The notes below the pieces were generated by a model. That model saw only the letters and a list, made by a program, of their open reading frames with translations, made no database searches and was not told the DNA's origin. 64,000 bases of DNA, taken from assembly GCF_008935075.1 (NCBI RefSeq), contig NZ_CP044545.1, positions 1,329,501 to 1,393,500 of the forward strand, given 5' to 3'. The translations under genes were made by a program, and so were the position numbers. Origin of the DNA: Pradoshia sp. D12. GTDB lineage: Bacteria > Bacillota > Bacilli > Bacillales > Pradoshiaceae. The number at the start of each line of letters is the position of its first letter. Position 1 is the stretch's first letter. This document shows positions 1 through 10,176 of this stretch, piece by piece.

Positions 1-1694
1 TCGTTCAGATTACTGAGAAAGAGGAATATCGTAATCCATATGCGGAAGGCCAATTTACAAAGGATCAATGCCTGAAGTTAACAGATAACCAACAGGCAGC
101 TATTAATCCGATTAAGTTAGCTATAAAGGAAAATCGAAATGAAAATTTCCTATTGTATGGTGTAACGGGAAGCGGCAAAACGGAAATCTATTTACAATCC
201 ATCAAGCAAATCGTAGATAAAGGGAAGGAAGCCATTGTTTTGGTGCCCGAAATTTCTTTAACACCCATGATGGTGACTAGATTTAAGCGACGATTTGGAG
301 ATTTGGTAGCCGTATTACATAGCGGCCTGTCTCATGGTGAAAAATATGATGAATGGCGCAAAATACAACGCGGAGAAGTTAAGGTTGTAGTTGGTGCCCG
401 TTCCGCTGTATTTGCACCGTTTACTAATTTAGGTCTGATTATTATTGATGAGGAGCATGAGGGTAGTTATAAACAGGAAGAAACACCTCGTTATCATGCA
501 CGCGATGTAGCACTTAAACGGGCGGCCTATCACAATTGTCCGGTTGTCCTCGGCAGTGCTACACCGTCTCTGGAGAGTTTTGCAAGAGCGAAAAAAGGTG
601 TATATACGTTGTTAACATTAAATAGCAGAGTAAACGATCAGGCTTTACCAGCTGTTTCAGTCGTTGATATGAGGGATGAAATGAGAGGGGGAAACCGCTC
701 GATGTTCTCCGGCCTATTATTTGAAAAGCTGAAGGATCGTGTAGACAAAGGGGAACAGACTGTTCTCTTGTTAAATAAAAGAGGACATTCATCCTTTGTG
801 ATGTGCCGAAACTGCGGACTAGTAGTTACATGTCCAAATTGTGATATATCAATGACATATCATCGTGTTCAAGCGCTTATGAAATGCCATTATTGCGGTC
901 TTGAAGAACGGGTTCCAGAGGTTTGTCCTGACTGCGGCAGTGACCATATCCGTTTTTTTGGTACAGGAACTCAAAAGGTTGAGGAAGAGCTGGGGAAATT
1001 GCTGCCGCATGCCAGAGTCATTCGAATGGATGTGGATACAACCAGACGCAAAGGAGCACATGAAGCGTTGCTGAAAAAATTCGAAGATGGACAAGCAGAT
1101 ATTCTTCTTGGTACGCAGATGATTGCCAAAGGCCTCGACTTTCCAAGAGTGACTTTGGTAGGGGTTCTTACTGCAGATACAATGCTGCACTTACCTGACT
1201 TCCGCTCATCAGAACGTACCTTTCAGCTACTAACGCAGGTCAGTGGGCGTGCCGGAAGACATGAATTGCCAGGCGAAGTGGTAATTCAAACCTATACTCC
1301 TGAACATTACAGCATTCAACTGGCATCAGAGCAGGATTATGACGGTTTCTTTATGAGAGAGATGTTCTTACGGAAACAAAATGACTATCCTCCCTATTAT
1401 TATATCGCGCTTTTAACAATTTCTCATGAAGATGTGATGAAAACGGTGGAAGCAGCCGAGAAAATAGCAGCATTTATTAAGCGGCAGGTAGGGCCGGAAA
1501 CGGTTGTATTTGGACCATCTGCTTCCCCAATGTCTCGAATCAACAATAGATATAGGTACCAATGTCTGATAAAATACAAGCGGGAACCTAATCTAAGTAC
1601 AATTTTAAAAAAATTGAATGAAACATATGGACGTAATGCCACCCAATCAGGGTTACAATTATCGATTGATGTCAATCCGTTCATTATGATGTAA
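1..1694 (+). CDS. priA: Primosomal replication restart helicase PriA (5' end missing)
   Basis: PriA is a 3'-5' DNA helicase that recognises stalled forks and loads the replicative helicase. The reading frame is already open at the left edge of the window, so the N-terminal DNA-binding part lies outside. Visible are a Walker A motif (GVTGSGKT), a DEEH Walker B box, the eight-cysteine zinc-binding segment (paired CxxC motifs such as CRNCG, CPNC, CHYCG and CPDCG) in the middle, and the helicase C lobe with QVSGRAGR. It is followed 22 bases later by def, as in Bacillus. The identity is secure; only the start is missing. Confidence 0.97.
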   Translation, partial: VQITEKEEYRNPYAEGQFTKDQCLKLTDNQQAAINPIKLAIKENRNENFLLYGVTGSGKTEIYLQSIKQIVDKGKEAIVLVPEISLTPMMVTRFKRRFGDLVAVLHSGLSHGEKYDEWRKIQRGEVKVVVGARSAVFAPFTNLGLIIIDEEHEGSYKQEETPRYHARDVALKRAAYHNCPVVLGSATPSLESFARAKKGVYTLLTLNSRVNDQALPAVSVVDMRDEMRGGNRSMFSGLLFEKLKDRVDKGEQTVLLLNKRGHSSFVMCRNCGLVVTCPNCDISMTYHRVQALMKCHYCGLEERVPEVCPDCGSDHIRFFGTGTQKVEEELGKLLPHARVIRMDVDTTRRKGAHEALLKKFEDGQADILLGTQMIAKGLDFPRVTLVGVLTADTMLHLPDFRSSERTFQLLTQVSGRAGRHELPGEVVIQTYTPEHYSIQLASEQDYDGFFMREMFLRKQNDYPPYYYIALLTISHEDVMKTVEAAEKIAAFIKRQVGPETVVFGPSASPMSRINNRYRYQCLIKYKREPNLSTILKKLNETYGRNATQSGLQLSIDVNPFIMM

Positions 1695-1716
1695 ATAGAA
1701 AGGCGGAAAAGAATAA

Positions 1717-2202
1717 GTGGCAGTATTACCTATAGTAAAACATCCGGATAAAATTCTTGAAACTCCCTGTAAAAAGGTTGAAGTTTTTGATCGTAAATTA
1801 GCGAAGTTACTTGATGATATGTACGACACAATGATAGACGCGGATGGCGTGGGATTGGCTGCGCCGCAAATCGGCAAAAATATTAGAGTAGCGATTGTTG
1901 ATGTAGATGATGAGTCTGGAACATTTGAATTAATTAATCCGACAATTCTTTCCACGAAGGGTAAGGATCGTGATGTGGAGGGCTGTTTAAGTTTTCCCAA
2001 TCTGTATGGAGAGGTTGAACGACCTGCATATGTTAAGATACAAGCACAGGATCGTCAGGGACGAACGTATATTTTAGAAGCTGAGGATTACTTGGCCAGA
2101 GCTATTCAACATGAAATGGATCATTTGGAAGGAATCTTATTTACTTCAAAAGTTGTGCGTTATATAAGTGAAGAAGAGTTAGAAGGGTATGAAGTAGAAT
2201 GA
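1717..2202 (+). CDS. def: Peptide deformylase
   Basis: This enzyme removes the formyl group from the N-terminal methionine of new proteins in the cytoplasm. All three metal-enzyme motifs are present: [10 protein letters not shown] at residues 44-53, EGCLSFPN, and HEMDHLEG near the C-terminus. The last carries the HExxH metal ligands. The start is GTG, preceded by an AAGGCGG ribosome binding site. At 161 residues it has the size of the Bacillus DefA type. Its end overlaps fmt by four bases, which fits their linked roles: Fmt adds the formyl group and Def removes it. Confidence 0.97.
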   Translation: MAVLPIVKHPDKILETPCKKVEVFDRKLAKLLDDMYDTMIDADGVGLAAPQIGKNIRVAIVDVDDESGTFELINPTILSTKGKDRDVEGCLSFPNLYGEVERPAYVKIQAQDRQGRTYILEAEDYLARAIQHEMDHLEGILFTSKVVRYISEEELEGYEVE

Positions 2203-3140
2203 CTAGAATAATATTTATGGGAACACCTGATTTTTCTGTCGGTGTATTAGAACGTTTAATAAATGATGGATATGAAATCGTTGGTGTCGTAACCCAGCCT
2301 GACCGTCCGGTTGGACGGAAACGCATTTTGACACCACCTCCTGTAAAGGTGACAGCCGAGAAACATGGTATTCCAGTTCTCCAGCCAGAAAAAATTCGTG
2401 TGGATTCAGAAGTTGACAAGGTACTTGCTTTAAATCCAGACTTAATTGTTACCGCGGCATTTGGACAAATCCTGCCGAATCGTTTATTAGAGGCTCCAAA
2501 GTATGGTTGTATAAACGTTCATGCCTCCTTACTGCCTGAATTACGTGGTGGTGCACCTATTCACTATGCAATCATGCAAGGGAAAGAAAAAACAGGTGTA
2601 ACCATTATGTACATGGTAGAAAAGCTGGATGCAGGTGACATGCTGTCAAAAGTAGAAGTTCCAATTGAGGAAACTGACCATACAGGCAGTTTACATGATA
2701 AATTGAGTAAAGCTGGTGCACAACTGGTTTCTGAGACCATTCCAAAATTATTGAATGGAGAAATCACTCCAATTAAACAAAATGAGGAAGATGCTACCTT
2801 CGCTTTCAATATTAAAAGAGAACAGGAATTAATCGATTGGGCACAAGGCGGAGAAGAGGTTTATAACCATATCCGCGGTTTACATCCATGGCCTGTAGCC
2901 TATACTTTGTTAAATGGAACAGTTTTAAAGGTTTGGTGGGGCGAAAAAGTGAAGACCGCCAAGCAAGGTAGTGCCGGTGAAGTGCTTGATATCGAAAAAG
3001 ATGGTTTCGTTGTGAAGACAGGAAATGATACAGCAATCAAAATTACTGATTTACAACTAGCTGGTAAAAAGAGAATGACTGCTGAACAGATGCTCCGAGG
3101 TACTGCAATCATATCAACAGGAATGAAATTGGGAGAATAA
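2199..3140 (+). CDS. fmt: Methionyl-tRNA formyltransferase
   Basis: The enzyme formylates initiator Met-tRNA using 10-formyl-tetrahydrofolate. The N-terminal formyltransferase domain carries the [14 protein letters not shown] motif with the catalytic His and the folate-site sequence, and begins with the typical [10 protein letters not shown]. The C-terminal tRNA-binding domain is complete, giving the usual 313 residues. The ATG start overlaps the def stop (ATGA), which suggests translational coupling. The gene is followed three bases later by rsmB. Confidence 0.98.
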   Translation: MTRIIFMGTPDFSVGVLERLINDGYEIVGVVTQPDRPVGRKRILTPPPVKVTAEKHGIPVLQPEKIRVDSEVDKVLALNPDLIVTAAFGQILPNRLLEAPKYGCINVHASLLPELRGGAPIHYAIMQGKEKTGVTIMYMVEKLDAGDMLSKVEVPIEETDHTGSLHDKLSKAGAQLVSETIPKLLNGEITPIKQNEEDATFAFNIKREQELIDWAQGGEEVYNHIRGLHPWPVAYTLLNGTVLKVWWGEKVKTAKQGSAGEVLDIEKDGFVVKTGNDTAIKITDLQLAGKKRMTAEQMLRGTAIISTGMKLGE

Positions 3141-3143
3141 AGA

Positions 3144-4490
3144 ATGCCACAAAAAAAGAATGTAAGAGAAGTTGCGCTTGATATTCTGGTGTCTGTCGAA
3201 AAAAGCCAGGCATACAGTAATCTATCATTAAACCATGCCATAAAAGAAAATGAACTCTCCCCACAGGATGTAGGGTTGTTGACCGAGCTGACGTATGGAA
3301 CGATACAACGGAAAATGACATTGGAATACTATGTTAAACCGTTTATCAAAAACCCTAAAAAGCTTCAATCCTGGGTGTTATTGCTCATTGAAATGACAGT
3401 TTTTCAAATGTTTTATCTTGATCGGGTTCCTGATCGGGCTGCTATCCATGAAGCAGTGGAAATTGCAAAAAAACGCGGCCATCGCGGAATTGCCTCATTG
3501 GTTAATGGTGTACTGAGGTCTATCCAACGTGATGGAGTTCCATCATTGGATGACATAAAAGATCCCCTGGAAAAAATCTCAGTCTCAACAAGCCATCCAT
3601 TATGGCTTGTAAGAAAGTGGGCAGAGGAATTTGGAGTGGCTAAAACCAAGGAAATGTGTGAGGAGAACTTGCACGCTCCTGTTCAAACCGGCAGAGTAAA
3701 CCTGACGAAAATCAGCAGGGAAGAATTGATGGAAAAGCTGAAAAGCGAAGGATACATGGTTGAACCAAGTCTTTTAATAGAAGAAGGAATTCGCTGCCTC
3801 AAAGGTAATATGGCTTTGTCAGCAAGCTTTAAAGAAGGGCTTTTTAGTATTCAGGATGAGAGCTCCATGCTTGTGGCTTATGCTTTAGCACCGAAAGAAA
3901 ATGATACGATTCTTGATAGCTGTGCGGCTCCAGGCGGGAAAACCATGCATATGGCAGAAAAGATGAACGATACCGGGCAAATTTACGCACTTGACCTTCA
4001 TGCACATAAAACTAAATTAATTGATATGCAGGCAAAACGTCTTGGTTTATCGAATATTGTAACCAAACAAATGGATGCCAGAAAAACTCAAGAATTTTTT
4101 GAAACAGAGATGTTTGATAAAGTCCTTGTGGATGCTCCTTGTTCAGGACTAGGAGTGTTAAAGCGTAAACCGGATGCCAAGTATACAAAAAGCGAGAACG
4201 ATTTGAGCGCGCTTGCGAAAATTCAATTTGATATTTTACATCAAGTATCCCAATTGGTAAAAAAAGGCGGTACAATAGTTTATAGTACTTGTACTGTTGG
4301 CAATGATGAAAATAATGATGTGATTGATGCGTTTATACAGGCGCATCCTGAGTTTGAAAAGGATCTTACCCTAAAGGAAAGAATGCCGGAACCGGTAAGA
4401 CCTTATATAATGGATAATAGTTTGCAAGTACTACCTCAATATTTTGGAAGCGACGGATTTTTTATTGCTTCTATTCGAAAGAAGGCATAA
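3144..4490 (+). CDS. rsmB: 16S rRNA (cytosine-967-C5)-methyltransferase RsmB
   Basis: It methylates C967 of 16S rRNA. The N-terminal third is a NusB-like RNA-binding domain; the C-terminal part is a SAM-dependent RNA m5C methyltransferase. Seen are the SAM loop DSCAAPGGKT, the DAPCSG motif and the STCT motif; the last two carry the two conserved cysteines of this family. At 448 residues it is full length. It lies in a tight run (def-fmt-rsmB-rlmN) with gaps of only a few bases, so it is probably co-transcribed with its neighbours. Confidence 0.97.
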   Translation: MPQKKNVREVALDILVSVEKSQAYSNLSLNHAIKENELSPQDVGLLTELTYGTIQRKMTLEYYVKPFIKNPKKLQSWVLLLIEMTVFQMFYLDRVPDRAAIHEAVEIAKKRGHRGIASLVNGVLRSIQRDGVPSLDDIKDPLEKISVSTSHPLWLVRKWAEEFGVAKTKEMCEENLHAPVQTGRVNLTKISREELMEKLKSEGYMVEPSLLIEEGIRCLKGNMALSASFKEGLFSIQDESSMLVAYALAPKENDTILDSCAAPGGKTMHMAEKMNDTGQIYALDLHAHKTKLIDMQAKRLGLSNIVTKQMDARKTQEFFETEMFDKVLVDAPCSGLGVLKRKPDAKYTKSENDLSALAKIQFDILHQVSQLVKKGGTIVYSTCTVGNDENNDVIDAFIQAHPEFEKDLTLKERMPEPVRPYIMDNSLQVLPQYFGSDGFFIASIRKKA

Positions 4491-4493
4491 GGA

Positions 4494-5579
4494 ATGGAAC
4501 AAACAACAGCTAAGGAAGTAAAGAAACAGGAGCAACTCCCATCTATATATTCCTTACAATTAGATCAACTGAAAGAATGGCTTGAAGAAAACGGAGAAAA
4601 AGCATTCCGGGCAACACAAATTTTTGAATGGTTATATGAAAAAAGGGTTTCTACTTATGAAGATATGACGAACCTTTCCAAAAATTTACGTACAAAATTG
4701 GAAGAATCATTTACATTAACCACTTTAAATACACTAATCAAGCAAACATCAAAAGACGGCACGATTAAATTCTTATTTGAATTGAAGGATGGTTATTCAA
4801 TCGAGACCGTATTAATGCGCCATGATTATGGAAACTCAGTCTGTGTAACCACACAGGTTGGCTGCAGAATAGGCTGTACATTCTGTGCATCCACTCTGGG
4901 CGGGTTAAAGCGAAATCTTGAAGCAGGTGAAATTGTTGCACAGGTTGTAAAAGTGCAGCAGGCCCTTGATGAAACTAATGAGCGTGTTAGTTCCGTAGTA
5001 ATCATGGGTATCGGGGAACCATTCGATAACTATGATAATATGATGGGATTCTTACGAATCATTAACCATGATAAAGGGTTAAATATCGGAGCGCGTCATA
5101 TAACGGTTTCAACTAGCGGAATCATTCCTAAAATATATAAATTTGCAGATGAAAAATTACAAATTAATTTTGCGATTTCCCTGCATGCGCCAAACACTGA
5201 GCTTCGCAGTAAGCTTATGCCTATTAACAGAGCCTACAAGCTTCCGCAGTTAATGGAAGCTGTTAAGTATTATGTTGATAAAACGGGCAGAAGGATTACA
5301 TTTGAATATGGTCTCTTTGGTGGTGAAAATGACCAAGTAGAGCATGCGCTTGAACTTGCGGCACTTATCAAGGATATAAAATGCCATGTGAATTTAATAC
5401 CGGTCAACTATGTTCCAGAACGGGATTATGTCCGGACACCAAGAGAGCAAATCGATCTGTTTGAAAAAACATTGAAGGATCAAGGCATTAATGTTACTAC
5501 GAGAAGAGAGCAAGGGCATGATATTGATGCGGCTTGCGGACAACTAAGAGCAAAAGAGAGGAAAGAAGAGACGAGGTGA
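4494..5579 (+). CDS. rlmN: Dual-specificity 23S rRNA/tRNA adenine C2-methyltransferase RlmN
   Basis: A radical SAM enzyme that makes 2-methyladenosine at A2503 of 23S rRNA and at A37 of some tRNAs. The iron-sulfur cluster motif CxxxCxxC is seen in GCRIGCTFC, and the catalytic cysteine near residue 348 in DAACGQL. Also present is [11 protein letters not shown], the SAM-binding stretch typical of RlmN rather than Cfr. The length (361 residues) is normal. It sits between rsmB and prpC with only four-base gaps. Confidence 0.97.
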   Translation: MEQTTAKEVKKQEQLPSIYSLQLDQLKEWLEENGEKAFRATQIFEWLYEKRVSTYEDMTNLSKNLRTKLEESFTLTTLNTLIKQTSKDGTIKFLFELKDGYSIETVLMRHDYGNSVCVTTQVGCRIGCTFCASTLGGLKRNLEAGEIVAQVVKVQQALDETNERVSSVVIMGIGEPFDNYDNMMGFLRIINHDKGLNIGARHITVSTSGIIPKIYKFADEKLQINFAISLHAPNTELRSKLMPINRAYKLPQLMEAVKYYVDKTGRRITFEYGLFGGENDQVEHALELAALIKDIKCHVNLIPVNYVPERDYVRTPREQIDLFEKTLKDQGINVTTRREQGHDIDAACGQLRAKERKEETR

Positions 5580-5583
5580 TGGG

Positions 5584-6336
5584 ATGAAGGCAGTTTTTAG
5601 GACAGACCGGGGCAAGGTGAGAATCCATAATGAGGATCAGGGCGGTATATTTTACAAGGAAAATTCTCAAATGGTTTTTGCTGTCATTGCCGATGGAATG
5701 GGTGGTCACAAAGCTGGTGATGTAGCAAGTGAAATGGCTGTTTCCAAACTAAAAGAAGCATGGGAAACCGAGTTGCAGTCTGATTCACCAAGTTCAATCG
5801 AATTGTTTTTGGAGGAGCAGGTTAAAAGGGTTAACCATGAAATTTTTGAGCACTCCATGGCACACGAGGAATGTGAAGGAATGGGGACAACAATAGTTGG
5901 CGTAGTTTGTACAGACAAATCAGCCACCATTGTGAATGTTGGAGATTCGAGATGTTATCTGCTGAATGATAGTGGGTTTAAACAAGTAACTGAAGACCAT
6001 TCCCTGGTTAATGAGCTTGTCCGTTCCGGTCAAATATCTAAAGAAGACGCCGCACATCATCCTAGAAAAAATGTCATCCTTCGCGCTCTTGGAACAGAAA
6101 ATAGTGTGGATGTAGATATTAAAACAATCAGTTTTGAGGAAGGGGACCGTCTGTTATTATGCTCAGACGGCCTCTCTGATAAACTATCTGAAACTGAAAT
6201 AGAAACCATTATTACAGGCAATGATTCTTTAGACCATATTGCAGATACATTTATTCAAAAAGCTAATGAAAACGGAGGAGAAGATAATATAACTCTAGTA
6301 ATCCTTCTGCACAGCTTTGAAAGTGAAAGAGGGTGA
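5584..6336 (+). CDS. prpC: PP2C-family protein phosphatase PrpC (partner of PrkC)
   Basis: A metal-dependent Ser/Thr phosphatase that reverses phosphorylation by PrkC. The PP2C motifs occur in order: ADGMGGH, GMGTT, VGDSR, CSDGLSD and GGEDN; their aspartates bind the two catalytic metals. At 250 residues it is a stand-alone catalytic domain with no membrane segment. The stop overlaps the region of the prkC start, so kinase and phosphatase are made from one message and probably in balanced amounts. Confidence 0.97.
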   Translation: MKAVFRTDRGKVRIHNEDQGGIFYKENSQMVFAVIADGMGGHKAGDVASEMAVSKLKEAWETELQSDSPSSIELFLEEQVKRVNHEIFEHSMAHEECEGMGTTIVGVVCTDKSATIVNVGDSRCYLLNDSGFKQVTEDHSLVNELVRSGQISKEDAAHHPRKNVILRALGTENSVDVDIKTISFEEGDRLLLCSDGLSDKLSETEIETIITGNDSLDHIADTFIQKANENGGEDNITLVILLHSFESERG

Positions 6337-6341
6337 GTTAT

Positions 6342-8378
6342 ATGTTGACCGGCAAACGAATTAGCGATAGATATAAAATCCTCCGTATGATTGGCGGAGG
6401 CGGTATGGCTAATGTTTATCTGGCAAGAGATATGATTCTTGATCGTGATGTAGCATTAAAAATTCTTCGTATGGACTTTTCCAACGATGAGGAATTTATC
6501 AGGCGCTTTCATAGGGAGGCACAATCAGCCACAAGCCTGACTCACCCAAACATTGTTAGTATTTATGATGTTGGAGAAGAAGGCGATATATATTATATTG
6601 TGATGGAATTTGTCGATGGTATGACCTTAAAGCAATATATCCAAGCCTATTCGCCAATTCCGGTTGAGAAAGCCTTGGATATTATGAAACAAATTACATC
6701 AGCGGTCACACATGCCCATCAGAACCATATTGTACATAGAGACATTAAGCCGCATAATGTATTAATTGATCATGACGGCAATGTGAAAATCACTGACTTT
6801 GGGATTGCAATGGCTCTTAGTGCAACGTCCATAACTCAAACGAACTCTGTTCTTGGGTCGGTTCATTATTTGTCTCCTGAACAAGCAAGAGGCGGTATGG
6901 CGAATAAAAAGTCCGATATCTATTCTTTGGGGATAGTGATGTTTGAATTACTTACAGGCCGATTGCCTTTTTCCGGTGAGTCTGCTGTTTCGATTGCCCT
7001 GAAGCATCTGCAATCAGAGACACCGTCTCCAAGACGATGGAATCCAGCTATACCTCAAAGTGTGGAAAATATTATCCTAAAGGCAACCGCAAAGGATTCA
7101 TTTCACCGATATTCGAGTGTGGAGGAAATGGAACAAGACATAGAAACGGCCTTGAATCCAGACAGATTAAATGAAAGCAAATTTATCATCCCAAGTGATG
7201 ATGACGCGACAAAAGCGATTCCGATTATTACAAACGATGAAATGTTTGGAAATCATGATGAGACGAAAATCCTGACTCTGGACGAAGATACCGTGATGAT
7301 GGAACCAGCGGAACAATCAAGCGGTAAAAAGGGATTGTTAAAAAACAAAAAGCAAAAACAAAAGCAAAAGAAAGATAAAACAAAAAAGCAAAAGCAACAG
7401 CCTAAGAAAAAGAAAAAATGGCCTAAAATAATTGGGGTTATTTTAGCCAGTCTAATTTTGATTGCTGTTCTGGCTGTCTTGTTTTTGCCGGGAATGCTCG
7501 CAGCAAAGGATGTTAAAGTACCTGATGTAAGGGATGAACAATTGGAAAACGCTCTGTCGACTCTAATTGAGCAAGGTTTTGAAATCGGTGAGACGGTTGA
7601 AAAGCCTGATGAAGAAATCGCCGCGGGAAATGTTATAAACACTGATCCTGAAGCAGGTGATACCGTTAAGGAAGGTTCAGTTATTAATGTATTTTTCAGC
7701 AGTGGCAAAGAGCAGGTAGAAGTTCTCGATTATGAGGATCGGAATTATGAAGATATTAAATCACTCATTGAGGGTTTCGGATTCAAAGATATTGAGATAG
7801 AGCGGGTAAATGATGATTCAGAAGTAGGGACTGTACTTGAACAGGATCCTAGGCAAGGGGATGAGGTCATCCCATCGGAAACCATTTTGAAATTAACGCT
7901 AAGCAGCGGCCCAGCCAAAATCACCCTGAAAGATTTAACGGATTACAACCAGAGAGCACTGGATGATTATGAGGCTGATACCGGGTTAAAGATTACAATC
8001 GCAAAAGAGGAGTACAGTTCGAAAATTAAAGAGGGACAAGTCATTTCCCAGGAACCGGCTGCCGGCACTGCTGTTGAGATTGGGTCGGAAGTCAAAGTAA
8101 CAGTTTCAAAAGGAGAAGAAGAAATTCCTCCTAAGGTTATGAGTAAAGAGGTTACCATAACGTATGATGAAGAATTAGCCGGTGTGCCACAAACCGTGAC
8201 CATCCTAATTGAGGACTTAAATAACAATATGACAGAACCTGTTGAAACGTTTGAAATGACTTCAACTGTCAAAAAAACGTTGCAATTTACTATCCCGCAT
8301 GATGGAAAAGCAGGGTATAAGATTATAAAGGATAACAGTGTTTATGATGAGGGCGTTATTAGTTATTCGGATAGTTAA
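6342..8378 (+). CDS. prkC: Membrane Ser/Thr protein kinase PrkC with three PASTA domains
   Basis: A eukaryotic-type kinase that senses muropeptides and controls spore germination and cell-wall functions in Bacillus. The N-terminal kinase domain has the glycine loop GGGGMANVY, the ATP-binding Lys40, HRDIKPHN, DFG and GSVHYLSPEQ. A very lysine- and glutamine-rich stretch (about residues 325-358) precedes one membrane helix at about 363-385. Outside follow three PASTA repeats (from about 390 to 595) and a C-terminal beta domain. The ATG at 6342 gives the family N-terminus (MLTGKRIS); a GTG at 6333 would add three residues. At 678 residues it is slightly longer than the B. subtilis protein, mainly because of the charged linker. 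Confidence 0.97.
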   Translation: MLTGKRISDRYKILRMIGGGGMANVYLARDMILDRDVALKILRMDFSNDEEFIRRFHREAQSATSLTHPNIVSIYDVGEEGDIYYIVMEFVDGMTLKQYIQAYSPIPVEKALDIMKQITSAVTHAHQNHIVHRDIKPHNVLIDHDGNVKITDFGIAMALSATSITQTNSVLGSVHYLSPEQARGGMANKKSDIYSLGIVMFELLTGRLPFSGESAVSIALKHLQSETPSPRRWNPAIPQSVENIILKATAKDSFHRYSSVEEMEQDIETALNPDRLNESKFIIPSDDDATKAIPIITNDEMFGNHDETKILTLDEDTVMMEPAEQSSGKKGLLKNKKQKQKQKKDKTKKQKQQPKKKKKWPKIIGVILASLILIAVLAVLFLPGMLAAKDVKVPDVRDEQLENALSTLIEQGFEIGETVEKPDEEIAAGNVINTDPEAGDTVKEGSVINVFFSSGKEQVEVLDYEDRNYEDIKSLIEGFGFKDIEIERVNDDSEVGTVLEQDPRQGDEVIPSETILKLTLSSGPAKITLKDLTDYNQRALDDYEADTGLKITIAKEEYSSKIKEGQVISQEPAAGTAVEIGSEVKVTVSKGEEEIPPKVMSKEVTITYDEELAGVPQTVTILIEDLNNNMTEPVETFEMTSTVKKTLQFTIPHDGKAGYKIIKDNSVYDEGVISYSDS

Positions 8379-8396
8379 CTTTGAAGGAGGGAACAT

Positions 8397-9278
8397 ATGC
8401 CTGAAGGAAAAATTATTAAAGCACTGAGCGGCTTTTATTATGTAGCGGATGAAGGTCAAATCATTCAATGCAGAGGCCGAGGTGTTTTCAGAAAACAAAA
8501 GGTAACTCCGCTTGTTGGAGATACAGTTATTTATCAAGCGGAAAATCCAACAGATGGATATATAATGGAAATTAAAGAACGCCAAAATGAATTGGTACGT
8601 CCTCCTATTTCAAATGTGGATCAAGCGATTCTCGTATTTTCCGCTGCAGAACCGGATTTCAGTACGAGTTTATTGGATCGATTTTTAGTTTTGGTTGAAT
8701 CGAAGAATATTGCTCCAATTATTTGTATCAGTAAAATGGATTTACTGGAACCTGAAGATGAAAAAAGGATTCATGAATATGCCGATCAGTACAGGGCAAT
8801 TGGCTATGATGTTATATTAACGTCTTCCTTGGAAGAAGCAGGAGTATCAGAGTTAATGCCTTTCTTGAGGGGGAAAATCTCAGTATTTGCAGGACAATCC
8901 GGAGTAGGCAAGTCTTCTTTGTTGAATGTGCTTGATCCTTCTCTTAATTTGAAAACTAATATCATTTCCTCCCATTTGGGCAGGGGGAAGCATACAACAA
9001 GACATGTGGAGCTTATTGACCTTGGTGATGGGTTATTAGCTGACACACCTGGTTTTAGTTCGCTTGAATTTACTGAAATTGAAGCAGAGGAGCTGCCAGG
9101 CTGTTTCCCTGAAATCAGGGAAAGAAGCTCAGAATGCAAATTTAGAGGCTGTTTGCATGTAAAAGAGCCAAAATGTGCTGTAAAGCATGGTGTTGAAATT
9201 GGGGAAATCCAGAAATATAGATACGAGCATTATTTGCAGTTTCTGGAGGAAATAAAAGATAGAAAGCCGAGGTATTAA
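8397..9278 (+). CDS. rsgA: Ribosome small-subunit biogenesis GTPase RsgA
   Basis: A circularly permuted GTPase that acts late in 30S maturation and is a PrkC substrate in B. subtilis. The order of motifs shows the permutation: G4 (ISKMD) comes first, then G1 (GQSGVGKSS), then G3 (DTPGF). An N-terminal OB fold and a C-terminal zinc knuckle (Cys residues in ECKFRGCLH and PKCAVKH) complete the family layout. The start is ATG with a strong AAGGAGGG site. It lies 18 bases after prkC, matching the known functional link. Confidence 0.97.
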   Translation: MPEGKIIKALSGFYYVADEGQIIQCRGRGVFRKQKVTPLVGDTVIYQAENPTDGYIMEIKERQNELVRPPISNVDQAILVFSAAEPDFSTSLLDRFLVLVESKNIAPIICISKMDLLEPEDEKRIHEYADQYRAIGYDVILTSSLEEAGVSELMPFLRGKISVFAGQSGVGKSSLLNVLDPSLNLKTNIISSHLGRGKHTTRHVELIDLGDGLLADTPGFSSLEFTEIEAEELPGCFPEIRERSSECKFRGCLHVKEPKCAVKHGVEIGEIQKYRYEHYLQFLEEIKDRKPRY

Positions 9279-9280
9279 CG

Positions 9281-9928
9281 ATGGTTAAAATTGCTCCATC
9301 CATATTATCAGCTGATTTTTCGAAATTGGGAGAGGAAATACGGGATGTAGAAAGAGGGGGAGCAGATTGGATTCATATCGATGTTATGGATGGTCATTTT
9401 GTTCCTAATATAACGATTGGTCCACTTATTGTTGATTCTGTACGCCCCATCACTAAATTAACGCTTGATGTTCATCTCATGATTGAAAATCCTGACCAAT
9501 ATATTGAAGCATTTGCAAAGGCCGGTGCTGACTATATAACAGTTCATGCGGAAGCCTGTACACACTTGCATCGTACGATCCAATTAATTAAATCCTATGG
9601 GGTTAAGGCAGGGGTAGTATTAAATCCAGGGACGTCACCTGCCGTTTTGGAATATATTTTGGATGATCTTGATATGGTCCTCTTAATGTCGGTCAATCCT
9701 GGCTTTGGTGGACAAGCCTTTATTCCAAGTGTCCTTGATAAAATCGAGCAGGTGGATAAAATGATCAAAGAAAAGGGCTTGTCTATCGAAATTGAGATTG
9801 ATGGCGGTGTAAATGAGGAAACTGCCAAGTTGTGCATTGAAAAAGGTGCAACAGTTCTTGTGGCAGGTTCGGCTATATATAATAAGGATGATAGAAAGAA
9901 AGCAATCGCTGCCATTCGTGGGGAATAA
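9281..9928 (+). CDS. rpe: Ribulose-phosphate 3-epimerase
   Basis: It interconverts ribulose 5-phosphate and xylulose 5-phosphate in the pentose phosphate pathway. The TIM-barrel motifs are visible: [11 protein letters not shown] at the start, [35 protein letters not shown] and EIDGGVN, which contain the metal-binding His/Asp residues. The protein has the usual length (215 residues). It starts two bases after rsgA and is probably the last gene of the run from priA, since a terminator follows at about 10.1 kb. Confidence 0.97.
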   Translation: MVKIAPSILSADFSKLGEEIRDVERGGADWIHIDVMDGHFVPNITIGPLIVDSVRPITKLTLDVHLMIENPDQYIEAFAKAGADYITVHAEACTHLHRTIQLIKSYGVKAGVVLNPGTSPAVLEYILDDLDMVLLMSVNPGFGGQAFIPSVLDKIEQVDKMIKEKGLSIEIEIDGGVNEETAKLCIEKGATVLVAGSAIYNKDDRKKAIAAIRGE

Positions 9929-10108
9929 TTTTGTGTGAGTTTTTTCCCTGTTATAAATTCAGTTAGAAGAGCAGTTTATGTGGTCTATAAATGATTCTAA
10001 GTCTATTAGCCAGATCATTGTAAGTATAAAAGAAGTGAGCAGGATTTGTATACCAGGGGGAAACCGATCTGGTATCTGAATTAGTAAAGAATCATATAAT
10101 AAAAAAGT

Positions 10109-10149
10109 AAAGGGTTGTCCATTCGCTAAAAGAGGATAACCCTTTTTTT
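10109..10149 (+). terminator. Strong Rho-independent terminator between rpe and thiN
   Basis: The arms AAAGGGTTGTCC (10109-10120) and GGATAACCCTTT (10134-10145) pair over 12 positions with one G-T pair, followed by a run of T. It ends only 28 bases before the thiN ATG, leaving no room for a separate promoter. A second short hairpin (ATACCAG 10050-10056 with CTGGTAT 10069-10075) lies upstream. It may end the rpe transcript or act as an attenuator for thiN. The rest of the 248-base gap shows nothing else. Confidence 0.75.
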
Positions 10150-10176
10150 GTGAAAATAAGTAAAGGAGCTGACTTT

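Noticed and set aside
7253-7708. 151-codon minus-strand frame within prkC
   Set aside because: The run of Phe/Cys comes from reading the Lys/Gln-rich linker of PrkC backwards; it is not a gene.
9929-10176. TPP riboswitch upstream of thiN
   Set aside because: The conserved CTGAGA and ACCTGATCTGG-type blocks are not present.
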